Shown here: one piece after another, positions 13,710 through 27,758 of the stretch
How the letters are laid out: each line of letters opens with the position of its first letter
How positions within the stretch are numbered: the first letter of the stretch is position 1
From: Ehretia macrophylla
Taxonomy: Eukaryota > Streptophyta > Magnoliopsida > Boraginales > Ehretiaceae
Reading direction: 5' to 3'
Assembly (NCBI GenBank): GCA_037974665.1
Contig: CM075778.1
Coordinates: forward strand, 11,769,001 to 11,833,000
Length of the DNA stretch: 64,000 bases
The notes under the pieces: model-generated
The model's database searches: none
The model's input: the letters and a program-made list of their open reading frames with translations, nothing else
What the model was told of the DNA's origin: nothing
Program-made: the position numbers and the translations under genes

Positions 13710-16700
13710 TCAGGGAAAAAGCAGGCCACCATAGGTAACCCACTGCACAAAGCTTTCAGAAAATTCAGTGAGGATATTCAAGTTTTGAGCATCAGTAGAA
13801 CTGGAATCTGCAGCTGTCCGTTCCCTTCCCTAAAACAGTGGGGATAACATAGGAAGACTAAAGTAACCATCTTCGATAACATTAGAAAATGCATGTATAC
13901 TCTAATGGACACTTGTTTCTTTAGACCACTTACAATGCTTGATGCAGACTGACGAGCGGAAGCACCTGTCTCCACTAGAATTCCATTAGCAACACTATTT
14001 GATGAGTGGCCAGCAGAGAAAGAGCCTTTGAGTGCAGATCTGCAAGTATCAACTTCGCTATTCAAACCCATATAATTATTGCGATATAAGAAAAGGAAAA
14101 TGAAAATGAATCCAGAAGCAAGTCAGTGTGTCAACTAATGCATGAGAAAGACGCTCTCATAAAGCAACAGGGATTACCTTTCATATGTCTCTTCCTCACA
14201 AGAATTCCCAGATGAAGAAAGCCAATCAACATTGAGAAAATTCGAACAATTGAATGTGCTTCCTTGTTCATGAAAATAAATGTCATCGGTGAATAGTCGT
14301 GTGCGAGACATTGAGAGGGTATACCTACGAAGACAACCGACATTTACGATATAGATATTTATATGGTCTTCAGTGGAGAAAACAGACACATTCAGAAATC
14401 ATATGGACTCTTTCCATTTTGTTTGTCCCAAAATGAAGTTTGCTATTTAATAGACTTACCTACATTGACTTGTAATATAAGCTAGCATTTAAGAAGAAAC
14501 AATGAGGGGAAAATTAGGGACATAGATAGAACGATGTGGTGGTTGCTTGCTTTATTATGTTCTAATAATCTGTGTGAAAAGTCAAATGTCCCCATCTTTT
14601 CAGGACAGAGGGAGTGTCAATTTGATAAACTCCAAGTAAAATACAGGCATATCAGGCATGCATCTGATTCTGTTCTGCCTCAAATGGCACAATGGAGATT
14701 CATAAATAATGAAAACAACTGAACATTTTACAGAATAAAAACATTAAGCGTTAGATAAAGTTAGGATGGCAATTTTTTACAGTTACTATAGCATTTATAT
14801 CGACAGAGCAGTCTGGCAGAGCCTCAATATCACACCTAGAACAAACAAATAAAAGCACTTTCTATTTGATTTCTTCAAGGAAACATGGGAGTCTATTCTA
14901 TTGAGGCCATTATAATACTTGGTAAACTTAGTATCAAGTCAAATAAGCTGACCTTGAATATGATACAACACTTTCACAGGTTGGGATTTCCGGTGAGGAC
15001 TCAGAAAGACTGTTGTTGCCACTCGGCGTGTTCTCAATAAATGGCTGGTGAGAATATTTGTTCTGTTCAGTGTTGGCACCTCCAATAGGTGAATCAGATT
15101 CAGACCGAATGTTTCCATCTGACATAGACCTTTTGATTGTTGACCTACACATAAAAAGATGCCACTTTAAGTAATTATATTTTCAAAAGTAAAAATTTTA
15201 TCATGGAGTCATCTATGAATAAAACACTCTTTCCAATATTAGAGGACAAAAGTAATATTTTATCATGGAGTCATGCGCCTTGTTTCCAGCATTCCTACTC
15301 CTATGTTCTGATGACTAAGTAAGAAAAAAGGAGAGACTAAATCTGGGACAAGGGACAATGGATAAGCAGTTGGAGAATGCATAATACCAAAGTGTTTCGT
15401 CAAAGTAATCGAGACCATGCTTCCTGATATTGTAATGCTGGTCAGAGTCCAGTTCCCACAGAGCCGGTTTACCCTGTTGTGGGCGGAAATATCCCAAGAA
15501 CCTGCTCAAATGGCAAGCAATGGGCACACAAAAATTATTGGCATTAGTTTCTGAACATTCAAGATAAAATTATCAGAGATATTAATGTTCTGTCATTAGG
15601 AAACCAATTAACACTTAACCTTTACTTTCATCTGTATTCTACGTATCTAGCCAGGTGTTAGAAATGAAAAAGGGTTTGCAAAGTAGACAAATCATATGAA
15701 GCACTAATTCACTCACACATTAATGGCATCTTGTTTCTCAGCATCCATATAAGCATTACTATAGTACCGCTGCAGAGTTCTAAAGAACTCCTGGGACTGC
15801 GTCAAAGCTTTTGGTTGACCTCTCCTCTCAGAGAATATCTGTTCAGTATCATTGATATGACAAAATAGAATAACATGACTGTTAGCATTACAGATGTGGA
15901 AAACATACAACTCTAATAGGATGCTTCACTATTACATGAGAATGGAGGATAGATTATAATTAAAATACTAATGAATGGTACGACCAGTATGTCAAATATA
16001 CCATAACTACAATGAAGCAAAACATCTGCCTAACATTTCTTTTTTTCTTTTTTTTTTTTTGGGTAAAGATGAGCCTAACTTGCATACAAGATCCTTAAAG
16101 TTCCGAAAAGTTCCCTGTTCCAAACATGGATATTATGTTTTGCATTGTTTGACCAGCATGTAATTTTAGGAAAGAGATAAAAATAAAAATAAATTTCTCC
16201 TAGTAAAGTTAAAAATGGGGCCAACATCTGCATTTCAAATTAAGAGTGTAAAATTCAAAAAAGTACGGGAAGAAGTGAATCCCACAAAAAGGAGGTCCAA
16301 TAAAATATATGTTAGAACAAAAGTAAACGATTCAAGGGGCAGCCAAAAATGAAAGTTTGGACGGGTGAAGTGTTCTGTATTCCTAATCCCAAGGGGCATG
16401 GTTAACAAAATTCCTTCCAAGTATAATCAACAATTCAATCCAATCACCTATCCACCACTCAGTTGGGGCTTTACTTGAGAATGTCCAAAGAAAAAGTTCA
16501 TGCTTTAAGTATATCATCTTGTATTAATAGCCTCAATTGCACACCTCCATCACACAATGTAAGCACTGTCTAGATTCTTACTCTGATACTTCATAAACTT
16601 TATTGATTATGTTGTTTCTTACATATACTTCCAAAATTATGCATATCATCTTCAGTTACCTCAATGGAGAAAAGGTTAACAATGTGCATGCGACTTCTAT

Positions 16701-19700
16701 ATTTAAATAGAGAGAATGATAAACTTTGCCTCTCTGATTGTTTACAATAACACAAAATGATCGATTACATACTTCTTCTATGGCAATAGCCTCAGACATA
16801 AAATTTCAAATTCACTTGACTGATATCTTTTGTAGGATGGAGTATTCACCCCAAAATGCCAAACATTATTATATCAGTTGATGCATTGTAGAAAAACAAA
16901 TTTAATAAATAGATTCACCAAAAGATCTTAAAACATCTTATATCAAAACTTACAACTTTAATCTTCATCCATCACAGGCACCACTATCAAAATTTACCTT
17001 ATTGTGTGCTGCAGATCCGCCATATTGGAAGGCAAGAGTGTCACCCATAGCCTCGTAAATTTTCATTAAGGCATCTGCCAAAAGGGAATCTAAATCGACA
17101 TCCGGGACATCTTTCAAACCCAAAGCATGAAGCTGACGTCCAAGGGCGACCAGCCCATAACAATACTGTGCAACATTTGTACGATCCAAACAGTCTATGC
17201 AGTTTGTTCTCAGGACCCCTTTTTGGAACATCAGAGGCTTGCCATGACAAGTACTGTCCAATTGACCACCATTTTGCATTTTGCCAGAGTCTTTATCAGG
17301 AAGGTCCTCGGCAGAATCACCATTGTGATTATTGCTGCATTACATACTAATTAGAAAGAGTGGACATCTGAGTAACTAGTGTATTCCTAGTACAATACTA
17401 AGAAAGGTATAAAATAGAGATGCCTATATTTATGCAGCAGCAAAAAATACAGAGAAATTTTTCAAAACCTTTTTCACGAAGGTATCCACGAAAATTATGT
17501 AACACAATCCTTCTAGATCACCTTAAGGGACAGAAATTATGTATCCTAATTCATAACTTCAAGTCAAAGATCCTCGCTAATTGAGTATCTTATGACGCAA
17601 AGAAAAGCAACTCTATATACTAGGCTTTGAAGTGCTAAAGGAAATTCCCGTTGGTTCAAATCTGCAAGTTGACTGATTATTACTTTCATGAAATCATATA
17701 TAAGCTGAACGAGTTCTCAATGCAAAAACATGTAGTTTCATTCAGATCTTTTCATAAGTGGAGGCGTTTCATAGATACAAAGAAGGGAGAGGCACGCACT
17801 AATTACATGAGAAGTAAAGATACTGATAACCCTTTTAAGGTCAAGGAAGCCCTAGAAGCGCAGGATAGAACTTTATCTTCCAGCTTTTCTCTTTAATGAT
17901 GTGCCAATTTTCATGTTATTCATTAATATGGTCCTTGTTATGTCGTCCTCGCTGGAATACCACTTTAAGTAAGATATTCGTAGGAATTTTTGGTAGCAAA
18001 GGTAACTGATCAGCGAGGCCCCACAAGCCCTCTGAATTAAAGATAAGGATGCAAAATAAAGAGAATGACACTTGAATCAACATCTAGAGTCTTTAGCTTA
18101 TCAATTCAATTTCTACACATGGAAAATGTAGTAGTAAAAGAGAAAAGAAAAGACAACATCAGTACTTAGATGAAAGCTATTGCATACGCTGGAATCATCT
18201 ACTGATGAAGAAAATGATTTGCAAGAACTGCAAAGTACGCGAAAACCTCTCTGATTTTATCTGAATACAAGAAAATTTGCGAATTGGGTCTAACATGTTA
18301 GAACACAAACTTACCCGTAGTAGGAAAGATTTAACCATTCCTCAGTCCTCAAACATGGGATTACATGACAGTAGAAGAAACCGGTCATGTCCAAAGCATT
18401 AGAAGCCACCTTACTTAAAGAATCCAATACATTTTTAGCTTTACTGATAATAAAGAACAGGACATTCTTGTGTCAGTCATACTTTGTAAAAACAAAACAA
18501 TATAGGACAAACAAAAGATCAAGACATACTTTCTGGAATGTTTGTTCAGATCCCAGTGAAGAAACCTCAAGCGATTCTTGTCAGTCAAATTTTTATTAAT
18601 AAACTCAATAGCATGGGCAAATTCAGCAAGGAGAATAGACTCCCGAGGCTTCTTTTCACGAGCCTGTCAATCAATATGAAGATAAACAAACAAAAGATGA
18701 AACCAAAGAAGTTGACAAGAGTGCTTTATTCAACAAGAAATTACGTATAACGGACAGCCAAAACTGAGAAAGTCTACCTTAATAAGATTTAAGATAATTA
18801 TTGGATTTCCATATCGCTCGGCAAGATTCTCAAAGTGAAGTTTGGTGGCTTCATAATTATGGTCCTTCTTCGACACTGAAAAGAGAAAATGAGTGAGCAG
18901 ATATAGCAGGTAATTAGAAGTGTGGATATAATATATCAGTAACTTGTCATACATATGATGTCTGGTTTAATATTCAATCGTGAAGTTTCTTGTGACCAGA
19001 ATAGGGGGATTGAACCCCTCATCTGCACCACAGAGCTTATCTGAATCGGGCATCCTTTCGGAACATCTTCAAACAAGATTTGCTCTGTTTCCACATCATT
19101 TGCCACACGGCCCTTGACGTTTACACCTCGTTTTAGATATCTACATTTAGTAAGGAGATAGATAAAGAGTCACAAAGAAACAGAATATGAAACTATATGT
19201 AAGCTAATAAAGCTGGAAGATGTGCGTGATTGTGAAACATGTAAGCTAACCACTTCAATCATCGTAGGGAAACAAACGTCTGGGAACTTAAATATATTAA
19301 AACCTGGTTCCAGCATAATGACGTGATCGTCTAGCAATAAGTGTGAATTTGAAGTCACGACCAGATGCCGAAAGTTTGACCTGTTATGGAAAGAGTTGAA
19401 AAATGAGTCTTACAACAATCTAACAAATGCTGTGAGAAACAGAAATGAAATTAAATTGCAGGTATGCTGATACTAAAATCATTTAAACATACAGGAACAT
19501 TCCAGTCCTACTTAAGAGATTGCACAACTCAAACTAGATATCTTTTATTAGATGTAATAACATAATACAATCAACAGAGTTGGGTAAAAACCAACTTCAT
19601 ATATGATCAGAACATTATACTCCCAAGTGCTGAAGATATTGGGATAACAACAGCATCATATAACGCATGGAATTTATACATGAAGCGAAACAACAAAAGA

Positions 19701-22700
19701 GAAACCACATATCTCAAAATATTCATCTAGTCAATAAAATCTTCCATATTTATGTAGATCCAACATTTGAAGAAATACTTTTACAATCATTAATACCTGT
19801 TTAAAGAATCCATAAACTAATGCTACCGTCCATAGAGTATTCTTGAGCTGATTACGTATTCCCCGGGTGAGGTACTCATTCCAAACGAACAACGTCTCAT
19901 AAATAGGGGGTCTTGTTTCATGATTGCTAAAGTTCTTTTGAAGACTAAGCATAACATGGTAAGAGTAGCTGAAAAAGAAGCCCTTTGTAAGATCCAGCGA
20001 GCGTAGGAGCTTCTTGTATCTATGTGAACAACAGAGAAGGGGAAGAAAAATGCAAAAACAAGTAAATATGAGTCCAGTAAAATGAATGAAGAGAGCTGCT
20101 AGATGTTACAACAATAATAAGAATAATGATAAGGAAAGAGGAAAAAAGAAAAAAAAAAATTATTCCCCTGAAACCCTGATGATACCTTGTCTCATTCAAC
20201 ATGCTAATTTAACATCATAACACCAATGTGATTTGGCCCTGTACATTAGCAGGAAACGAAATGGAAATGGGCTCTACGAAATAACTTTACTACTTAGGAC
20301 CATTAGCAACAAATTTTAATATACACTATTTATGAATGTCTAACGTACATTATTTGTTTTAGCACTGTACACGAGAACTGATACAATCTATGAATATAAA
20401 ATTGTTAAAAACTATACAACTGACATTACACTGAAGGGTGTATCAGTGGGACAGTACAGAGATTACCTCCACAGTGTAGAACTGTTGAGAGACGCTTAAA
20501 CAACCACTAATCATCCAGAAAGAATAAAATAAAAATAAATATCATTCGTAACATAATGTTCACTATTCAATTTAACATAACTCTCCTCATAAAAGTACCA
20601 TGGACATTTTACATTTACATGAATTCGACAGAAAACCTGTTTTCATTTTTAGAATAATCCATATTGGATTGCACAGAGGAATTTGGTATCGGAATCATCT
20701 GAGTCTTGGTAACGGCATATACTGCATGACCACATATGGTGCCAATCTTCCTTCTACTTGTAACAAGCAGCATGTAGTAAGGTCTCAAAAATTTTATGAA
20801 CCCTAAAATCACAACAAAAGATCATAAGTTTTGCTAGAGAACAGATAACTATTACTCAATACTCATTCAACAAATAAGTTAAGGTGGGCAATGTGAAACT
20901 TACCAACGATCCCATAACAAATGGTGACAAACTTTAGTCCACCAGTGGACTTGTTTCCCTCATTTATCCTACCTAAGAGGTCATTGCATTCACTTTTTGA
21001 ATATGCTGTAGAATCTTCAATAATATTTAGCTCAGAAGGGTTCGATTTGTCAATCTTCAAGACCTTCCATAGCGTTTTGCTCTTATCCCATCCAATCATA
21101 TAAAAGTTCTGTAGTAGACAAAAAGTATATTAATATTTCAAGTATATCATATTGAAAGGAAAATTCATAGATGACTTTCAGATGAACAACTGAGAAATAT
21201 GGAAGAGACCTGCAATCAAAGAGAAGAATGATTCCAGACTTTTAACCAACAAGAAGAAATTATATGTGATTCAACTTTCAAGTGCTAGTTAATAAAAATC
21301 TTCAAGTATGGGAACAACCAAAATGTAACTGCCGTATGAATAAGTAACGGGATCCTTAGATGAGCCCGGCTCACCGTCACTGCATCACATGATGAAGAGT
21401 GCAACACGTGTGATGGTTTTACATGAGGGTTCAGATACAAATTTATGGTGCCATGCAATATTGGCATCTAAAAGGGATACTACGTAAGACAAACTCTATT
21501 CATATTATACCTTTTACTGAATATATCTGCAGATGACAATAAGTGATTTCCTTCTACTGGAAACAATGAAAAAAAATCTGTCTGATGAAAATAGAAGGTT
21601 CGACAAATATTTTTTAAGGGCCAAGCTAGGAACATACTCATATAGGAGTGGATAAAATGTAGACATATTACAATACTTTGGACAACAGAAATATCACATT
21701 CATTAACTAACAATCGACAAAATTAAGAAAATAAGTAATTTTATTTTCAGATACATGGCTGCAAAATTGTTACTTTGGCATAAGCAATAAGAAAAATGAT
21801 AATTTAATACCAAGGCTAAAATATTAAATCATGTCAACTATAGAAGACACATTGCTCAACCCAGGAGCAACATCTACGAAAAGGAAGCAAGGGATGCTGG
21901 AAGAGATTCAGATGAAATAATGATGTTTATATTGATTCTTTCCATTATCATAACAAACAGAAATGGAAAAACAAAACAATTTCATACGCATAATCTAAAG
22001 ATTATATGTGCCTAAAGTAATGGAGATTGAACAATCACAATTTTTTTATTAGTTATTACATAATTACATTTGATTGTTATCTGCATAACAATTTTGCATC
22101 TAATTAGCAGAAGAATCTAGAAAGTTCAAGGATCAAATAATACATAAACATCAAATATGTGTGCTCATGCATGTATATAAGTTTATCATATATATTTATC
22201 TATTCTGTATATGCAAATCCCTAATACGTGTACATATGTATCTTTGTATACCAGTTAACCTAAAGTTTAATATGTATTATGAAGCAAAGATTGAATATAA
22301 AACAGATGTTTCTAGTAAGACAATCACATTTTTCTATAAATTATAAATCAGATTATAATAAGAATTTTGCTACCTATAATTACTAAAGAACCTAAAAAGT
22401 TCACGGATCAAATATCACATAAAAGAAACGAGAAGCTGAAGTGATTCACAATCATCATGGTTTCACTAAAATTAGCAGGCACAAAATATGCGTGTGCATG
22501 TATATACATACGTACATATATATTTATCTGTTCTATTTATGTATATTATTCCACGCAGACATACACATACACATTCAATGCACATATATATGGGGAATAC
22601 TAGTAAAACATCCGAGCTGTAAAATCGCAATATAGGCATGAGAAAAGAAAGATATAAAGAAGATCATACACCTTTATATTAGCTAAAAACTCAGGCATTA

Positions 22701-23241
22701 ATAGAAACGACAATAATTCATTGAGCTGAAGCAGTACATTTTCAAAGAGATCTTTTAATTACTTTTTTCCCCCCCAAAACTTAGCATATCTTAGGACTTG
22801 TTCACTTGCCTAAAACTATTTTTTTTCTGTAAACATCTTTAATAAATCCTAAAAACCAGAGAAACAAATTGATGCAGCAACAAATATATACACATATAAA
22901 CACATACATTGACAAGATATTCTTGTTCACTTGCTTAAAGATATTTTTTTTTCTAGATAATTGAAGCCTAACAACAAATCATAAAAATCGATTCATGAGC
23001 AAGCAAGCGCACACACATATATATACACACTTGCTTAAAGCTATTTTTTCTCAAAAAAATAATCCAAATAAATCATAAAAAATTGGAAAAAATAAATTGA
23101 CGAAAGCAATATATATATATAGCATAGGTATGTACATACCGAGCGCGTCTCATAAAGTTTGAATTTCTGCAAATGAGCTCCGGTGATGTTGTTGGACTCA
23201 CAATCGAAGTCAAGTTGATGATGGAAGCTCTCCGATCCCAT
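13710..23241 (-). CDS. SAC-domain phosphoinositide phosphatase, 16 exons, 819 aa
   Basis: This is most like the plant SAC1-SAC5 group (FIG4-related phosphatases that act on PI(3,5)P2; Arabidopsis SAC2-5 are tonoplast proteins). Exons, 5' to 3', are 23241-23140, 21108-20904, 20802-20637, 20019-19797, 19380-19304, 19140-18953, 18875-18778, 18663-18530, 18443-18315, 17334-16998, 15838-15717, 15501-15388, 15144-14953, 14324-14178, 14039-13934 and 13829-13710. Every junction is GT-AG and the phases sum exactly to 819 codons plus TGA. The N-terminus contains [11 protein letters not shown] and [20 protein letters not shown]. The catalytic CX5R(T) motif CIDCLDRTN begins at about residue 486. It is followed by [20 protein letters not shown] and [20 protein letters not shown]. 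The C-terminal third is Ser-rich, contains [15 protein letters not shown] and ends [12 protein letters not shown]. The length fits the family (about 785-910). I chose the ATG giving [11 protein letters not shown] because the upstream GTG-initiated extension has no ATG. The gene looks functional. Confidence 0.93.
22090..23060. repeat. Tandem repeats in SAC intron 1
   Basis: This lies inside the 2-kb first intron. A unit beginning CTTGTTCACTTGC, AAA, CTATTTTTT, then TAAATCATAAAA is repeated about three times at roughly 22795-22860, 22920-22990 and 23028-23080, with TA/CA microsatellites between. Another pair (about 22100-22200 and 22380-22520) shares AAGTTCA-GGATCAAAT and CATGTATATA. No exon signals were found here. 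Confidence 0.6.
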
Positions 23242-23950
23242 TATGCTTATCCGAGCCGAGCGTTCTAGCTCGGGCTTTCCCACTTGCTAACACAAAACCG
23301 CTCCAAATCCTAGCAGCTTAAACAATTGCTTATTCAATAAATCGTTTTACAGCTTATCGATCTTGCTTGAAGATGAGAAAGGTATATAAAACTGAGATCA
23401 AAGAACGTTTTAAGTGAAGCAAAGACGGAGAGGTGAAAAGAAAAAAAAAGATAATCGCAAAGGAAAATGGATCTTTCGGTATAATGGAGCTGATTATTAA
23501 GGTGTTTATTTTTTATTTTACAGATAGGATACAGGTATATTTTTGAATTTACTGCGTAAGAATACCATAATGCTACAATTTTGGTTATTTAAATAATTTT
23601 TTTTTCCTGTTTTGTGATTGGTTTCGTGGGAGTTGTTACTCGTCTTTCTATTTTTCCTTTATAATGGAGACTCAAATATTTTTTAAGGCTCTTTATTTTA
23701 ATTATATTCTAACCGTACTTTTTATTTTAGACTTTTATTTTAATAGCATTCCATATTTCAGCTAAATGCATTAGTTAATAATTTATTTTTTTATTTTAAA
23801 TCATAAAAATAATTTAGTTTTTTCGATTTTGTAATTAGTCACAATTATACTAAATAAAAAATAATTAATATAAACATCAAAAAATGCCTACATAATATTC
23901 TTCAAAACAACGGATACAGACCTAAGACACACACAAAACAAACGTGCATA
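23242..23950. promoter_or_regulatory. SAC 5' leader and promoter region
   Basis: This is the upstream side of the minus-strand SAC gene. Purine- and T-rich leader sequence is followed by AT-rich DNA. I see no TATA element I would trust and no other gene. Confidence 0.4.
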
Positions 23951-23990
23951 AGCACCTTCTTTTTCAGCAAAAAAAAAAAAGCACCTTCTT
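23951..23990. repeat. Micro-insertion with 11-bp flanking duplication
   Basis: AGCACCTTCTT at 23951-23961 and again at 23980-23990 flank an 18-nt insert reading TTTCAGC followed by an A run. It has the form of an A-tailed retroposon end with a target-site duplication. Confidence 0.6.
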
Positions 23991-24140
23991 CACTAAAAAG
24001 TTAATTTTTGCTGCAAAGTAAAAAGTTAGTCTTTATGTGATAGGTCCCAAAGTTTAAAAAGTTTGTTTTTTTGTGATTAACTTTGAATATTTTGGCATAT
24101 TAATATGGCGGTGTTTAGATTATTAACAGAAAAATTAGTC

Positions 24141-26350
24141 AAACCCGCTTTGGCACAAAAACTGGGGGTGTGATAGTTGTATGTACAATTTTTACAGCAT
24201 TATAATTCAAAAGATCCCTAAACGAATTCAAAATTTATTTGAGAATTTGTGAAGAAATCCAAGCTAATAACTTTATTGAAAATATATGAAAAATCGCACT
24301 AAAAAACAATGATTTGATTCATTTATAGAGATGATTTATTTTAGAGATCTTGAATGGAAGGAACATGAAAAATACAATATTAATACTGGAAGTATATACA
24401 TATACATTACATGGCGGTGAGTGACAGGGAGAGTTAGGTTTTGAGAGAGAGTGAGGAAAGAGAAGAAAAATAAATATTTGGAAACAATTTGAATTTTGAA
24501 ATGAAGAATTTAGATTAAATTCATTGTTTCATTTAATAGTTTTGAATTTTTAATCTAATGGTCAATGTTTTAGGCTAAAAATAGATGTGTGGTTAAGATC
24601 AGTCCTCCTACATATAGGAGATAATAAAAATAGGAAACAATTTTAGATCCTTTGAATAGAAGGTTCTATCACTATTTTTCTAGAAGTTTGAATTGTTATG
24701 AACTACACCAGGGTGAATATTCTTGACAATTTTATAAGATATTTTCATAACACTACATTCAAATCAAACCTTATAAAAAAGATAAGCAAATCAAATTTAG
24801 CGGGTTTGTAGGAGTTAAGTGATTTTGAAAATCAAACTAATTGATTATATATATTAAAAATATTTTTTGGAAGAATAGTGAGAATTGTAGCCGACTTTAC
24901 TTATGCATTAGCCTAGGATTAGAAATATTTTTTTATAATGACCAATTGTGCATAAAACCATCCAAATTTTGATCTGGCTTATTCATTGCATAAACAAAAG
25001 AATTTTCATATTTGTGGAAAAAGAAATAAGGAAAGAAAACTCTTGCATTAAAACTTAAACTGAGTTTGGGTGACTTTTTTGAGATTAAAAAAACAAACTT
25101 TTTTCTTAGAAAGATCGTTTAAAACTTGGTTGACTGAGTATTGAGTCAACTCAAAAGTTTTATTTTCATATTTGTGGAAAAAGAAATAAGAAAAACAAAC
25201 CCGCTTTGGCACAAAAACTGGGGGTATGATAGTTGTATGTACAAGATTTACAGCATTATGATTCAAAAGATCCCTAAACGAATTCAAAATTTATTTGAGA
25301 AATTGTGAAGAAATCCAAGCTAGTAACTTTATTTAAAATATATGAAAAATTGCACTAAAAAATAATGATTTGGTTCGTTTATAGAGATTATTTATTTTAG
25401 AGATCTTGAATGGATGGAACATGAAAACTACAATATTAATACTGGAAGTATATACATATACATTACATGGTAGTGAGTGAAAGGGAGAGTTGGGTTTTGT
25501 GAGAGAGAGAGAGGAAAGAGAAGAAAAAGAAATATTTGAATACAATTTGAATTTTGAAATGAAGAATTCATATTAATTTCATTTCATTTAATAGTTTTGA
25601 ATTTTTAATCTAATGGTTAATATTTTAGGCTAAAAATAGATGTGTGGTTAAGATCAGTCCTCCTATATATAGGAGATAATAAAAATAGGAAAGGATTTAG
25701 ATCCTTTGAATAGAAGTTTCTATCACTAATTTTTTGGAAGTTTGAATTGTTATGAACTACACCAGGGTGAATATTCTTGACAATTTTATAAGATAATTTC
25801 ATAACACTACATTCAAATCAAACCTTATCAAAAAGATAAGCAAATCAAATTTAGCGGGTTTGTAGGAGTTAAGTGATTTTGAAATCAAACTAATTGATTA
25901 TATATATTAAAAATATTTTTTGGAAGAATAGTGAGAACTGTAGCCGACTTTACTTATGCATTCGCCTAGGATTAGAAATATTTTTGATAATGACCAATTG
26001 TGCATAAAACCATCCAAATTTTGATTCGGCTTATTCATTGCATAAACAAAAGAATTAAAGAAAACTCTTGCATTAAAACTTAAACTGAATTTGGGCGACT
26101 TTTTTTAGATAAAAAAAAAAAAAACTTTTTTTCTTAGAAAGATCGTTTAAAACTTGGTTGGAGTGAGTATTGAGTCAATTCAAAAGTTTTATTTTCATAT
26201 TTGTGGAAAAAGAAATAAGAAAAAAAACTCTCGCATTAAAACTTAAATTGAGTTTGGTTTATTTTTTTGAGATTAAAAAAATATATATATATATTTTTCT
26301 CAGAAAGATAGTTTAAATCTTGGTTGGACCGAGTATTGAGTCAACTCAAA
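24141..26350. repeat. 1056-bp tandem duplication plus partial third copy
   Basis: The sequence starting AAACCCGCTTTGGCACAAAA at 24141 starts again at 25197, an offset of 1056 bp, and the copies stay collinear to about 26220 with few differences. The tail phrase TTTTCATATTTGTGGAAAAA recurs again at about 26190, followed by a further partial unit to about 26350. No gene is recognised inside. Differences are mostly single bases and short indels, for example ATCGCACT against ATTGCACT. Confidence 0.9.
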
Positions 26351-26517
26351 AGTTTTACCCAACTCCGACACTCAAGAATATTAGCGGGAAACAGTAATGC
26401 TGCATAAAAGTAGTTTACCAAATTTTAGTTTAAAAAAAAAATAAATTTAAGAATTGCTTATAATTTTCTTCGTTTCTAACGAAATAAACAATACTTGACC
26501 AGAAACACGCATTCTAA

Positions 26518-26562
26518 ATCCGCGTGGGCATTGACCAAAAAAAAAAATCCGCGTGGGCATTT
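26518..26562. repeat. Micro-insertion with ~15-bp flanking duplication
   Basis: ATCCGCGTGGGCATT occurs at about 26518-26532 and again from about 26547. The only sequence between is GACC plus an A run (about 14 nt). Confidence 0.7.
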
Positions 26563-26698
26563 TGAAAGAAACTTTCCTCAATTAGTTATATACAAGAAGC
26601 ACATATTATATACTACTAACAATGCGAATATACTTTCTAGTATACCATTCCTTCGTTAGTGTGGTTTGCATTTTAGCAACCACAATGGTGAAGGACGA

Positions 26699-26812
26699 AG
26701 CTATAGGAATATAGATGAATGCAATTCACTTCTTGACCAAAAAAAAAAAAAAGCTATAGGAATATAGATGAATGCAATTCACTTCTTGACCAAAAAAAAA
26801 AAAAAGCTATAG
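26699..26812. repeat. Micro-insertion then 53-bp tandem duplication
   Basis: A unit beginning AGCTATAGGAATATAGATG and ending CACTTCTTGACC plus 14 A occurs twice in a row, followed by a third partial copy AGCTATAGGAATAT. The unit end (TTGACC plus an A run) matches the micro-insertion at 26518. Confidence 0.7.
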
Positions 26813-26946
26813 GAATATTTATTCAATTGCCCTTTTTAAGATTCATAAATTATGGAGATACGTTACTCATTATTAAGGTGAAAATTTAGCAACATTATAC
26901 AACAACAATTGGAGCAATAGGTCCCCAATGATTACGTGGTTGAGTA

Positions 26947-27750
26947 CAGTGGCAGACCCAGATACCTAGAATTAGGGTATGCACTACAGGTATTCGGAAT
27001 TAAAAAAACTCGTCTATGAATAAACTATCTAAGCACATTATAGCAATTAGAAAGAAATTAGCATTAAATCATATAACAATTATAAAAATATCTGTACTAA
27101 AACAAATATAAAGTTTTTGTAAATAGAAAAAGTATTTTTACACTTATCTTGACGTGACTTTATCTTTTGAAATTATTCAATAATTAACTCATTGTCAATA
27201 CTATTAAATACATCACTTTATATATAAGTTACCAATTAATCATTCATCTAAACATATCTCATTTTTAGAAATTTATCCATTAATTCAAAAATCAATAGCC
27301 TACATATAAAAATAACAATTATATCAATTCTTGAATGTACAAGCTCAATTAACTCAAAATTGTCCATGAATAAACATATGCAAAACATGAAGACAAACAT
27401 ATGCATAGTGATCAATTCATAAACTAAAAACTTAACATACAAAATTAAGACACATTTTTATCTCTATATGCTATTGTAATCTATTAAAATAAACTATATA
27501 AAAATAACAATTACATCAATTAAAATATATATAAAAATAATATATGTAAATTAAAACAATGAACACCAATAACAACATACGCATACTAGGTGCGGACAAC
27601 TGATATTCACTTTTTTTTCTTTTTAAATAAAAATTAGGAAATTACAAAATGTCAAGGAGTGTATTTTTTTTTTAAAACAAAAAGTAAGAAATTACAAAAA
27701 TGCGAGCATGTGCACGTGCATATACTAGCCTGGCTTTAGGTCCGCCATTG
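26947..27750. mobile_element. Non-autonomous hAT element, 804 bp, 8-bp target duplication
   Basis: The left end starts CAGTGGCAGACCCAG. The right end, on the minus strand, starts CAATGGCGGACCTAA, so the termini form an imperfect inverted repeat. The perfect 8-bp duplication GTTGAGTA lies immediately outside (26939-26946 and 27751-27758). An 8-bp duplication and CAGTGGCGGA-like termini identify a hAT-family element. The interior is AT-rich with no transposase. The minus-strand frame at 27248-27442 has no family signature and is not called. Confidence 0.85.
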
Positions 27751-27758
27751 GTTGAGTA

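Larger units (their letters stand above)
26351..26946. other. AT-rich intergenic with two micro-insertions
   Basis: No gene is seen. The stretch contains the duplicated sites at 26518-26562 and 26699-26812, which are listed separately. Confidence 0.5.
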
